Source of the DNA: Chryseobacterium luquanense
GTDB lineage: Bacteria; Bacteroidota; Bacteroidia; Flavobacteriales; Weeksellaceae
Assembly: GCF_026460945.1 (NCBI RefSeq)
Contig: NZ_JAOVZV010000020.1
Coordinates: 62,001-126,000 of the forward strand
Direction of reading: 5' to 3'
DNA length: 64,000 nucleotides
A program made the position numbers and the translations under genes. Positions 44,217 to 52,968 of the stretch are shown piece by piece. The first letter of the stretch is position 1, and the number at the start of each line of letters is the position of its first letter. A model generated the notes under the pieces. That model saw only the letters and a list, made by a program, of their open reading frames with translations. It ran no database searches and was not told where the DNA came from.

Positions 44217-44332
44217 GATTTTAGCTCGAAATAAAATAAAGTGAACGATTATCTTCTGAATTATTAGATTAAAATTTTGCCTAAAGTTTTGTGATAAATG
44301 TTTAATTGTTAATATTTCTTACGGAAAATTGA

Positions 44333-44340
44333 TACATTTG
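44333..44340 (+). promoter_or_regulatory. candidate -7 element before the Cys-rich small protein
   Basis: TACATTTG fits TAnnTTTG, but it ends only 4 bp before the ATG, so the message would be leaderless or the match is chance. A TTG 24 bp further upstream is the only -33 candidate. Confidence 0.3.
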
Positions 44341-44344
44341 TCTG

Positions 44345-44677
44345 ATGAATTTTCTAAAACTGTTATTAACAATCTATTTCATAGTGCTTTCTGTAGTGCC
44401 GTGCAATGATGTTCATGCGCAGTCTCCGAATAATTCTAAAAACTCTTACAGTGTTTTACTCAATTCAGAAGAGAATCATTCTAAAGACCAAGGTGATATT
44501 TGTTCACCTTTATGCTCTTGCAATTGCTGTCAAATGACCGTGACTTCATTTAAAGTCGAGCCTTTAATGCCTTTACCTAAAAAGGTAACAGAATATTTCT
44601 CAAAGAAAATTCATTTTCAGAAAAATGATTTCGCTTATTTGGTATACGACCAGATTTGGCAACCTCCCAAAATTTAA
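44345..44677 (+). CDS. small exported Cys-rich protein (DUF6660-like)
   Basis: The 110-residue protein has a signal peptide (LKLLLTIYFIVLSVVPCNDV then HAQ). Its main feature is the cluster CSPLCSCNCCQMTVTS, with five cysteines in ten residues, followed by a proline-rich short tail and a KKIHFQKNDF block. DUF6660-type proteins have this shape and tend to sit before RND metal-efflux genes in flavobacteria (recalled, not searched). A metal-binding periplasmic chaperone for the CzcA system is a reasonable guess. It ends about 150 bp before czcA, with a palindromic operator in between. Confidence 0.7.
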   Translation: MNFLKLLLTIYFIVLSVVPCNDVHAQSPNNSKNSYSVLLNSEENHSKDQGDICSPLCSCNCCQMTVTSFKVEPLMPLPKKVTEYFSKKIHFQKNDFAYLVYDQIWQPPKI

Positions 44678-44716
44678 ATTTTATTGATTTAATGGAAGAC
44701 GTATGTCTTTCATCCA

Positions 44717-44748
44717 TTTGTCGTGGAAACTTTGCAATACTATTGCAA
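44717..44748 (+). promoter_or_regulatory. czcA promoter overlapped by a 17-bp palindrome
   Basis: TTGCAATACTATTGCAA (44732-44748) is a perfect 8-1-8 palindrome. It overlaps TACTATTG (44738-44745), one base off the TAnnTTTG -7 element, with TTTG at 44717-44720 at 17-bp spacing as the -33 element. A repressor bound here would block the promoter. A related but imperfect site precedes the ATPase gene. A Fur-family protein encoded between the two targets is the obvious candidate. Confidence 0.65.
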
Positions 44749-44823
44749 TGGATTCCTGTTCATCTTTGTCGCCCTTAATTCTTTTTTATGAATTGAGTTC
44801 GACGTTCAATAAAATTAAATTCA

Positions 44824-47800
44824 ATGTTAGATAATATCATAAGATTTAGCATCAAGAACAAAATTATCATTGGGATAATGACCTTGATGCTTATCATTTG
44901 GGGCACGTGGAGTGCCACAAAATTACCGATTGATGCCGTCCCAGACATCACCAATAATCAAGTTCAGATTATCACGGTCTGTCCAACTTTGGCGGGACAG
45001 GAAGTAGAACAATTAGTCACATTTCCTATCGAACAAAGCATTGCCAACGTTCCGGATATTGAGGAAACTAGAAGTATTTCAAGATTCGGACTATCTGTAA
45101 TTACGGTTGTTTTTAAAGAAAATGTTGATATCTATTTTGCCCGTCAATTAATCAACGAACAATTAAAACAAGCTTCCGAAGAAATTCCCAAAGGAGTCGG
45201 AACTCCCGAAATGGCTCCTGTGAGTACGGGTTTGGGGGAAGTTTATCAGTATATTCTACATCCTAAAAAAGGAAGTGAAAAAAAATACAGCAGTAAAGAT
45301 TTAAGAACAATGCAGGACTGGATTGTCCGCAGACAGCTCAACGGAACTCCCGGAGTTGCCGAAATCAACAGTTTTGGTGGTGAATTAAAACAATACGAAG
45401 TTGCGATCAATCCCAATCGCTTAAAAGCAATGGGAATAAGTATTACTGACGTTTTTACGGCTTTAGAAAAGAACAATCAAAACACAGGTGGAGCTTACAT
45501 TGACAAAAAACCAAACGCCTATTTCATCCGGGGAATCGGGATTGTAACTTCCATTGAAGACATTAAAAATATTGCTGTTAAAAATGAAACAGGTAGCGTT
45601 CCCATTTTCATAAAAGATGTAGCGAATGTCGGTTTTGGTCATGCTGTCCGTTACGGAGCTTTGACGTATAACGGCGAAGTTGATGCCGTTGGAGGTGTTG
45701 TAATGATGCTAAAAGGGGCAAACAGTAATGAAGTCGTTCAAAGAATTAAAGATAATATTCCTACCATTCAGAAATCGCTTCCGAATGATGTTATCATTGA
45801 ACCATTTTTAGACCGAACAGATTTGGTGGGAAGAGCAATTGGCACGGTAGAAAAAAACTTAATTGAAGGAGCTCTAATTGTCATTTTCGTTTTAGTCATT
45901 TTCCTTGGAAATTTCCGTGCAGGCTTGATTGTCGCTTCGGCAATTCCACTTTCATTATTATTTGCCTTAGGAATGATGAATGTTTTTGGAGTAAGTGCCA
46001 ATTTAATGAGTTTAGGAGCCATCGATTTTGGTTTAATTGTAGATGGGGCTGTAATTATTGTTGAGGCAACTTTGCATCATTTAGGTTTAAGAAAAACCAA
46101 TAAAATCCTCACGCAATCCGAAATGGATGAAGAAGTTTTCCTTTCTGCATCGAAAATCAGAAGCAGTGCAGCTTTCGGAGAAATTATTATCTTAATCGTT
46201 TATATTCCTATTCTGACTTTGGTTGGCGTTGAAGGAAAAATGTTTACACCAATGGCCAAAACAGTCGGTTTTGCGATTTTGGGAGCATTGATTTTATCAT
46301 TGACCTATATTCCGATGATCAGCGCTTTATTTTTATCTAAAAAACCTATGAATAAAGAAACTTTTTCAGATAAAATGATGAATAAACTTCAGAAAATTTA
46401 TCATCCATTATTAGGAAAAGCTTTAAAAATAAAATATTGGTTAGTTGGCGGAACGGTTGCTTTATTTGCTTTTTCGGTATTGATTTTTGGAAGAATGGGA
46501 GGCGAATTTATTCCACAATTACAGGAAGGCGATTACGCTTTTCACTGTATTCTTCCACAGGGGAGTTCATTAAGTCAAAGTATTGAAACTTCGATGCAGG
46601 CTTCAAGAATTATCAAACAATTTGATGAGGTAAAAATGGTTGTAGGAAAAACCGGAGCTGCAGAAGTTCCGACCGATCCGATGCCACCGGAAGCTACTGA
46701 TTTAATCGTTGTTTTAAAACCCCAAAAAGAATGGAAAACCAAAAAATCCTACGAAGAATTAGCTGATGAAATTTCTGAAAAATTAGAAAATATTCCCGGA
46801 GTTTTCTTTGAAAAAAATCAACCAATCCAAATGCGTTTTAATGAATTGATGACAGGAATCAGACAAGATGTTGCCGTGAAAATTTTTGGTGAAAACTTAG
46901 ATTCTTTGGCAATTTATGCCGATAAAACGGCGAAAGTAATTCAGTCTGTAAAAGGCGCAACTTCTCCACAAATCGAGCGAGTAAGTGGACTTCCGCAAAT
47001 TAATGTGGAATACGACAGAACGAGAATGGCAAATTACGGTTTGAATATCGAAGACGTGAATAATGCTTTAAGTACTGCTTTTGCAGGGAAATCTGCGGGT
47101 CAGGTTTTTGAAAATGAAAGACGATTCGATCTGGTCGTTCGGTTAGACAGCTTAAACCGAACGAATATTAATGATGTTAATAATTTAATGATTTCTACGA
47201 ATTCAGGTGCGCAAGTTCCACTTTCTCAGGTCGCAAATATCAATTATAAATTGGGTCCTGCGCAAATAAGTCGGGAAGCCGGAAAGAGAAGAATTGTGAT
47301 TGGTTTTAATGTAAAAGATCGAGATGTACAAAGTGTGGTGAAGGAAATTCAGCAAAAATTAGACAAACAAATTAAGTTGCCTTCCGGATATTATTTCACT
47401 TATGGCGGCCAGTTTGAGAACTTAAAAGCGGCGAGTGAAAGATTAATGATTGCTGTTCCTGTTTCGTTATTATTGATTTTTCTGTTATTGTATTTTACAT
47501 TTCATTCGTTTAAACAAGCTGCGTTGATTTTTACTGCAATCCCTATGAGTGCAATCGGAGGTGTTTTCGCTTTGTTATTGAGAGATATGCCTTTTAGTAT
47601 AAGCGCAGGAATCGGATTTATCGCTTTGTTTGGAGTCGCAGTTTTGAATGGAATTGTTTTAATCGGAACCTTCAATCAATTAGAAAAAGAGGGCGAAACC
47701 AATATTATAAAAAGGGTGATGGAAGGCACAAAAATCCGATTAAGACCTGTTTTAATGACCGCAACAGTCGCTTCTTTAGGATTTTTGCCGATGGCAATTT

Positions 47801-49185
47801 CCACGGGAGCAGGTGCGGAAGTTCAAAAACCTTTGGCAACCGTTGTTATCGGAGGTTTGGTGACGGCGACTTTCCTCACTTTGTTCGTTTTGCCGATGTT
47901 ATATATTATTTTTAATTCTAAAATTAATTTTAGAAAGTTTAAATCTAAATCTGTAACGGCAGTTGTTGTTTTGTTTTTTTTATTGGGAAATACACTTAAA
48001 GCACAACAAGGAAATCCTTTGACAGTTGAACAAGCTATCAATTTAGCTTTAAATAATAATGATTTGATGAAATCGAAAGATTTAGATATTAAATCAACTG
48101 AAGCTTTGAAACCAACATCAAAAGAACTTCCGAAAATGAATGTTGATGCACAATTAGGACAATATAATTCCAGAAAATTTGACCAGTCTTTTGCTATTTC
48201 TCAAACTATTCCGTTTCCGACTTTGTTTAAAGCCAGAAAAGATTTGATTAATGAACAAATCAAAGGAAAGCAAATTAATAAGGAGATTTCTGTAAACGAA
48301 TTGGCGAAACAAGTCAGAACATATTATTATCAGATTGAATACCTGCAAAACAACCAATCAAAACTTAAAAATCTTGACAGTTTGTATAATGATTTTATTC
48401 GAATTGCTACTGTAAGGTTTAAAGCTGGAGATATTAAGAAAATAGAAATTAATACGGCGGAAACTCAAAAAGGGGAAATCAATTTATTATTGAGACAAAA
48501 TGAAGTTTATTTGACGAATGCTTATAAAAATTTAAAAACAGTTTTAAATATTTCCGAAGATATTGCAGTTCCATTTGACCAAAATTATCAGCCTTTAAAA
48601 GCAAATTATGTTTTGGATAGTTCAGCTATTGCAAAACATCCTTTGGTGAAAGCATTTTATCAGGAAATGGAAATTGCCGAAAAGAATAAAAATGTCGAAA
48701 AATCGCAAGGACTTCCTGAGTTTACTATTGGTTATACAAACCAGTCTTTGATTGGTTTTCAAAATGTGAACGGAATGGAGAAGTATTTCAATGGCGGAAA
48801 CCGTTTTCATTCGGCAACAATCGGCGTTTCAATTCCTTTGACTTTTGGAGCGACAAAAGCAAGAATGCAGTCTTTTGATTATCAAAAACAAATGGCAGAA
48901 GCGAATGCTAAATTCCAGCAAAAACAATTGGAAATGCAGTTGGAAAATGCTTTAAATCAATATCAGCAGAATGTAAAACAGTATGAATATTACGTGAATC
49001 AGGCGATTCCAAATGCGGAGAAAATTACAAAAGCCGGACAATTGGGATACAAAACGGGTGAGATTTCTTATGTAGAATATCTTTTCGCTTTGCAAACTGC
49101 TACAAATATTCAGTTAAAATATCTGGAATCTATTCAGCAGGTTAATGAATCTGTTATTATCATTAATTCAATTATAAATCAATAA
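44824..49185 (+). CDS. czcA: CzcA/CusA-type RND metal efflux pump fused to CzcC/TolC-type outer-membrane factor
   Basis: The 1453-residue protein has a complete RND part (~1-1040). It starts MLDNIIRFSIKNKIIIGIMT, with LPIDAVPDITNNQVQIITVC, the transmembrane block LMSLGAIDFGLIVDGAVIIV with its Asp and Glu residues, and FISLFGV-like FIALFGVAVLNGIVLIG. Next follows a hydrophobic stretch with a signal-peptide look (TAVVVLFFLLGNTLKAQQ, cleavage-like site near residue 1060). A ~390-residue TolC-type coiled-coil part ends the protein (LTVEQAINLALNNNDLMKSK, ATVRFKAGDIKKIEINTAET, GYKTGEISYVEYLFALQTAT). RND pumps of this class export Zn, Co, Cd, Cu or Ag from the periplasm. Fusion to the outer-membrane factor is found in other Bacteroidota. 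The next gene, czcB, starts 3 bp after. Confidence 0.93.
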   Translation: MLDNIIRFSIKNKIIIGIMTLMLIIWGTWSATKLPIDAVPDITNNQVQIITVCPTLAGQEVEQLVTFPIEQSIANVPDIEETRSISRFGLSVITVVFKENVDIYFARQLINEQLKQASEEIPKGVGTPEMAPVSTGLGEVYQYILHPKKGSEKKYSSKDLRTMQDWIVRRQLNGTPGVAEINSFGGELKQYEVAINPNRLKAMGISITDVFTALEKNNQNTGGAYIDKKPNAYFIRGIGIVTSIEDIKNIAVKNETGSVPIFIKDVANVGFGHAVRYGALTYNGEVDAVGGVVMMLKGANSNEVVQRIKDNIPTIQKSLPNDVIIEPFLDRTDLVGRAIGTVEKNLIEGALIVIFVLVIFLGNFRAGLIVASAIPLSLLFALGMMNVFGVSANLMSLGAIDFGLIVDGAVIIVEATLHHLGLRKTNKILTQSEMDEEVFLSASKIRSSAAFGEIIILIVYIPILTLVGVEGKMFTPMAKTVGFAILGALILSLTYIPMISALFLSKKPMNKETFSDKMMNKLQKIYHPLLGKALKIKYWLVGGTVALFAFSVLIFGRMGGEFIPQLQEGDYAFHCILPQGSSLSQSIETSMQASRIIKQFDEVKMVVGKTGAAEVPTDPMPPEATDLIVVLKPQKEWKTKKSYEELADEISEKLENIPGVFFEKNQPIQMRFNELMTGIRQDVAVKIFGENLDSLAIYADKTAKVIQSVKGATSPQIERVSGLPQINVEYDRTRMANYGLNIEDVNNALSTAFAGKSAGQVFENERRFDLVVRLDSLNRTNINDVNNLMISTNSGAQVPLSQVANINYKLGPAQISREAGKRRIVIGFNVKDRDVQSVVKEIQQKLDKQIKLPSGYYFTYGGQFENLKAASERLMIAVPVSLLLIFLLLYFTFHSFKQAALIFTAIPMSAIGGVFALLLRDMPFSISAGIGFIALFGVAVLNGIVLIGTFNQLEKEGETNIIKRVMEGTKIRLRPVLMTATVASLGFLPMAISTGAGAEVQKPLATVVIGGLVTATFLTLFVLPMLYIIFNSKINFRKFKSKSVTAVVVLFFLLGNTLKAQQGNPLTVEQAINLALNNNDLMKSKDLDIKSTEALKPTSKELPKMNVDAQLGQYNSRKFDQSFAISQTIPFPTLFKARKDLINEQIKGKQINKEISVNELAKQVRTYYYQIEYLQNNQSKLKNLDSLYNDFIRIATVRFKAGDIKKIEINTAETQKGEINLLLRQNEVYLTNAYKNLKTVLNISEDIAVPFDQNYQPLKANYVLDSSAIAKHPLVKAFYQEMEIAEKNKNVEKSQGLPEFTIGYTNQSLIGFQNVNGMEKYFNGGNRFHSATIGVSIPLTFGATKARMQSFDYQKQMAEANAKFQQKQLEMQLENALNQYQQNVKQYEYYVNQAIPNAEKITKAGQLGYKTGEISYVEYLFALQTATNIQLKYLESIQQVNESVIIINSIINQ

Positions 49186-49187
49186 AA

Positions 49188-50429
49188 ATGCAAATTAAAT
49201 ATAAAGCCATTTCATTAATATTCATCTCAATTTTTGCGATAAGTTGTGGAGGAAAAAAAGAAAATCCTCAAGGTGAAATTAAAATCGAACAGACTGAAGA
49301 AAATCACAATGAAGCACCTGAAACTATCGCAGAATTGACAGAAGAACAAATGAAATCGGTCGGTGTGACTTTGGGAACAGTAGAGATGAAAGAACTGACT
49401 TCAACCATCAAAGCCAACGGTTTATTAAGAGTTCCCAACAACAAAAAAGCAACCGTCACATCTTTGTATGGCGGGGTTATCCAAACGATTAAAGTTCAGA
49501 TTGGAGATTTTGTGAGACAAGGTCAGGTTTTGGCAACCATCAGTAATCCCGAATATATTCAGGTTCAGGAGCAATATCTTACGGTAAACAGCAGAATTTC
49601 TTTTGCTGAACAGGAATTTAGAAGACAAAGAGAATTGTTTGATAATGATGCAGGGGCGAAAAAGAATCTTCAAAGTGCCGATTCAGAGTTAAAAAGTCTT
49701 AGAACTCAACGAGCTTCTTTGCAAAGACAATTGCAATTGATGGGAATCAGTCCGGGGAAAGTTTCTAATGGAAATTTACGTTCAGGCTTAGTGATAACTT
49801 CGCCGATTAGCGGTACAATCAGCAATATTAATGCACAAATTGGAAGTTATGTTGATGTTTCGTCGCCGGTTTTGGATATTATTGATAACAATTCGATTCA
49901 TCTTGATTTACAGGTTTTTGAAAAAGATTTACCAAAAATGAAAATCGGACAAATCGTTCATTTTAAACTGACCAATAATCCTGAAACTGAATATGATGGA
50001 AAAGTATACAGCATCGGTTCGTCATTTGAAAACGAAAGCAAAACCATTTCCGTTCATGCCAATGTGACTGGAAATAAAATCGGTCTGATTGACGGAATGA
50101 ACATCACCGGAATCGTGAGTTTGGATAAAAGTACAACTCCTGCAATTCCCGATGAAGCAATTGTAGAAGCTGACGGAAAATACTATGTGTTTGTTCAGAC
50201 AAATAAAAAAGCAGAGGAACATCATGAAGCAAATAATCACAGTAAAGAAACTAAGGATGATTCTAAAACAATAAATTTTGAAAAAGTTGAAATAGTAAAA
50301 GGTTCTTCTGATATGGGTTACACAGCAATAACCTCTGTTGCGCCAATTGCTCCGGATGCAAAAATTGTAGTGAAAGGTGCATTTTTTGTGAATGCAAAGT
50401 TGTCTAATTCTGGTGACCATGGTCACTAA
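49188..50429 (+). CDS. czcB: CzcB-type periplasmic adaptor lipoprotein
   Basis: The 413-residue membrane-fusion protein has a lipobox (ISIFAISC) at residue ~20, then an acidic and His-containing linker. Lipoyl/barrel-sandwich parts follow (GVIQTIKVQIGDFVRQGQVL, LRSGLVITSPISGTISNINA) around a helical hairpin (EQEFRRQRELFDNDAGAKKN). Beta-barrel and membrane-proximal parts come after. A His-rich stretch (KAEEHHEANNHSKETKD) near residue 345 and the C-terminal DHGH suggest metal capture. It joins the RND part to the outer-membrane factor. It is 3 bp after czcA and 12 bp before the Fur-family gene, so the three are one operon. Confidence 0.93.
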   Translation: MQIKYKAISLIFISIFAISCGGKKENPQGEIKIEQTEENHNEAPETIAELTEEQMKSVGVTLGTVEMKELTSTIKANGLLRVPNNKKATVTSLYGGVIQTIKVQIGDFVRQGQVLATISNPEYIQVQEQYLTVNSRISFAEQEFRRQRELFDNDAGAKKNLQSADSELKSLRTQRASLQRQLQLMGISPGKVSNGNLRSGLVITSPISGTISNINAQIGSYVDVSSPVLDIIDNNSIHLDLQVFEKDLPKMKIGQIVHFKLTNNPETEYDGKVYSIGSSFENESKTISVHANVTGNKIGLIDGMNITGIVSLDKSTTPAIPDEAIVEADGKYYVFVQTNKKAEEHHEANNHSKETKDDSKTINFEKVEIVKGSSDMGYTAITSVAPIAPDAKIVVKGAFFVNAKLSNSGDHGH

Positions 50430-50441
50430 TACATCGAAGTT

Positions 50442-50867
50442 ATGAAAGAAAATATAGAAAACAGGCTCATTGATAAAAATACCAAACCTACCAGTATGAG
50501 GATTTTGGTATATGATTTTTTAAGCAATCAGAAAAGTGCTCTATCGCTTTCTGAGGTAGAAAATAATTTTGAAAATGCAGACAGAATCACCATTTATAGG
50601 ACTTTAAAAACTTTTGAAGAAAAAGGAATTGTACACAGCATTCAGGAAAATAATACAACGAAATATAAGCTTTGCGATGACGGTTGTAATGAAAACACCC
50701 ACAGAGATTGGCATCTGCATTTTTACTGCAAAATCTGTAAACAAACCACCTGTAAAAAAGATATTTCGTTTCCTGAAAATATGAAAACGAGTTTCAGAAT
50801 AGATGAAATACGGTTTTTTGCAAAAGGAATCTGCGAAAACTGCCTGAAAGAAGAAAGTTTGCAATAG
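50442..50867 (+). CDS. Fur-family metalloregulator
   Basis: The 141-residue protein has the Fur winged helix (TSMRILVYDFLSNQKSALSL, NADRITIYRTLKTFEEKGIV) and a C-terminal dimerisation part with the metal-binding set HRDWHLHFYCKICKQTTC and ICENCLKEE. The two CxxC pairs form the structural zinc site; the His-rich HRDWHLH block is the sensor region. Fur, Zur, PerR or another type cannot be decided by eye. It lies inside a zinc/cadmium-type efflux cluster and between two related palindromes, one of which overlaps its own last four codons. It probably controls both the czc operon and the ATPase gene. The sign of control is unclear, since a Zur-like repressor would switch efflux the wrong way. Confidence 0.88.
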   Translation: MKENIENRLIDKNTKPTSMRILVYDFLSNQKSALSLSEVENNFENADRITIYRTLKTFEEKGIVHSIQENNTTKYKLCDDGCNENTHRDWHLHFYCKICKQTTCKKDISFPENMKTSFRIDEIRFFAKGICENCLKEESLQ

Positions 50868-50895
50868 TGTTGCATCAAACGGTTCTGTAAATTTG
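50859..50895 (+). promoter_or_regulatory. ATPase-gene promoter with second TTGCAA palindrome
   Basis: TTGCAATAGTGTTGCAT (50859-50875) matches the czcA palindrome at 14 of 17 bases and keeps six of eight symmetric pairs. It overlaps the last codons and stop of the Fur-family gene. TAAATTTG at 50888-50895, a perfect TAnnTTTG, lies 13 bp on. The next gene starts at 50912. Confidence 0.6.
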
Positions 50896-50911
50896 AATTA
50901 AAATTAAAAAA

Positions 50912-52900
50912 ATGTCAAAAGAATGTTGCTCCACTGAAGACGGAGAAAAAATAAAAAAACAAGCAATTCATCATGCTAACGACGGTCACAATCACGACCA
51001 TGGTGATGATGACGAACACAACCACGGAAGTTCGGATAAAACCACATTTCAGATGTTTTTTCCAGCCATTATTTCATTAATGTTATTACTTTTTGGAATT
51101 GGAATGGATCATTTCTTCCCGCAGGATTGGTTCATAGGTTGGGTAAGAATAGTTTGGTTTGCAGCTGCGTATGTTCCTGTTGGCTTACCGGTTTTGAAAG
51201 AAGCATTTGAAAGCATTATAAAAGGCGATGTCTTTTCAGAATTTTTTCTGATGGGAATTGCTACTGTTGGAGCATTTGCGATTGGAGAATATCCGGAAGG
51301 TGTTGCAGTGATGCTGTTTTATTCAGTTGGTGAAGTTTTCCAGACTTTGGCGGTTACAAGAGCAAAAAGCAATATTAAAGCTTTACTTGATCAAAGACCG
51401 GATGAAGTGACTATTGTAGAAAATAATGCCACGAAAACTATTAAAGCTGAACAGGCAAAAATTGGCGACATCATTCAATTAAAATCAGGCGAAAAATTGG
51501 CTTTGGATGGCGAATTATTGAGTGAATCTGCATCTTTTAACACCGCAGCTCTTACTGGAGAAAGTAAACCCGATACAAAAAATAAAGGAGAAACAGTTCT
51601 TGCCGGAATGATCAACCTTCAAACTGTTGCACAAGTAAAAGTAACTACAGTGTACCAAGACAGTAAACTCAGCAAAATTCTGGAATTGGTTCAAAATGCG
51701 ACTTCACAAAAAGCACCGACCGAACTTTTTATCAGAAAATTTGCAAGAATTTACACTCCTATTGTTGTGGTTTTAGCGATTTTGATTTGTTTTTTACCTT
51801 ACTTTTTCGTCAGTGATTATGTATTCAGAGATTGGCTGTACAGAGCTTTGGTTTTCTTGGTCATTTCTTGTCCGTGTGCTTTGGTAATCTCAATTCCTTT
51901 GGGATATTTCGGCGGAATCGGAGCGGCTTCACGAAACGGAATCTTGTTTAAAGGAAGTAATTTTTTAGATAAAATAGCCGAAATTCAAAACGTTGTAATG
52001 GACAAAACCGGAACGATGACAGAAGGAGTTTTTGAGGTTCAGGAAGTAAATATTAATTCAGATTTTAATAAAAATGAATTGCTTCAAATGGTCAATGCTT
52101 TGGAAAGTAACAGTACACATCCCGTTGCAACAGCCATTAATGAATATGTTGGCAAAATCGACTCATCTCTAAACCTTAAAAATATAGAAGAAATCGCAGG
52201 TCACGGTTTGAAAGCCATTGTTAATGACAAAGAATTATTGGTTGGAAATTTCAAATTGATGGATAAGTTTAATATTCAATATAATATTAATCCGGCTGAT
52301 ATTGTCTATACTGTAATTGCCATTTCTTATGATGGAAAATTTGCAGGATATGTCACGATTGCTGACAAAATCAAAGAAGATTCAAAATCGGCCATAGATA
52401 AATTACACAGCATGAATGTAAAAGCAACAATGTTAAGTGGAGATAAAAGCACGGTTGTAAAATTTGTGGCTCAACAATTGGGAATTGATAATGCTTTTGG
52501 CGATTTGCTTCCTGAAGATAAAGTAAATAAAGTGAAGGAAATAAAATCCCGAAATGAAAGTGTTGCTTTCGTAGGCGATGGTGTGAATGATGCACCTGTA
52601 GTTGCTTTAAGCGATGTGGGAATTGCAATGGGCGGATTGGGAAGCGATGCAACCATTGAAACTGCAGATGTGGTGATTCAGGATGATAAACCATCAAAAA
52701 TTCCAATGGCAATCAATATTGGGAAAAAGACGAAACAAATTGTCTGGCAAAATATTATCTTGGCTTTTGTTGTGAAAGGAATTGTTTTGATTCTCGGAGC
52801 TCGTGGTTTGGCTACAATGTGGGAAGCGGTTTTTGCAGATGTGGGTGTAGCTTTACTGGCGATTTTAAATGCAGTGAGGATTCAGAAGATGAGGTTTTAA
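50912..52900 (+). CDS. ZntA/CadA-like heavy-metal P1B-type ATPase
   Basis: A 662-residue P1B ATPase with all marks: the phosphorylated Asp364 in VVMDKTGTMTEG, the membrane metal site Cys320-Pro-Cys322 (VISCPCALVISIPLGYFGG), TGESKPD, GDGVNDAPVV with SDVGIAMGG, and the HP motif (NSTHPVATAI). There is no N-terminal heavy-metal-associated CxxC domain. Instead there is KECCSTEDGEKIKK plus a His/Asp-rich stretch (HHANDGHNHDHGDDDEHNHG). The CPC motif fits export of Zn2+, Cd2+ or Pb2+. The rich histidine tail favours zinc. Its own promoter has a Fur-type palindrome, so it forms a regulon with the czc operon. Confidence 0.93.
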   Translation: MSKECCSTEDGEKIKKQAIHHANDGHNHDHGDDDEHNHGSSDKTTFQMFFPAIISLMLLLFGIGMDHFFPQDWFIGWVRIVWFAAAYVPVGLPVLKEAFESIIKGDVFSEFFLMGIATVGAFAIGEYPEGVAVMLFYSVGEVFQTLAVTRAKSNIKALLDQRPDEVTIVENNATKTIKAEQAKIGDIIQLKSGEKLALDGELLSESASFNTAALTGESKPDTKNKGETVLAGMINLQTVAQVKVTTVYQDSKLSKILELVQNATSQKAPTELFIRKFARIYTPIVVVLAILICFLPYFFVSDYVFRDWLYRALVFLVISCPCALVISIPLGYFGGIGAASRNGILFKGSNFLDKIAEIQNVVMDKTGTMTEGVFEVQEVNINSDFNKNELLQMVNALESNSTHPVATAINEYVGKIDSSLNLKNIEEIAGHGLKAIVNDKELLVGNFKLMDKFNIQYNINPADIVYTVIAISYDGKFAGYVTIADKIKEDSKSAIDKLHSMNVKATMLSGDKSTVVKFVAQQLGIDNAFGDLLPEDKVNKVKEIKSRNESVAFVGDGVNDAPVVALSDVGIAMGGLGSDATIETADVVIQDDKPSKIPMAINIGKKTKQIVWQNIILAFVVKGIVLILGARGLATMWEAVFADVGVALLAILNAVRIQKMRF

Positions 52901-52968
52901 GGTGAAAATGTTTTTGGTTCAGATAAAAATTCTAAATTTATTCTAAATTCAAAATATAAATTCGCAGC

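Noticed and set aside
50413..50426. Perfect palindrome GTGACCATGGTCAC just before the Fur-family gene
   Set aside because: It is the coding sequence for the Gly-Asp-His-Gly-His end of CzcB, and His-rich tails make such palindromes easily. It does not match the TTGCAA sites.
50022..50426. 134-residue open frame on the minus strand inside czcB
   Set aside because: Its composition (runs of Phe, Cys, Ile) is that of a reversed coding strand, and the CzcB frame is well supported.
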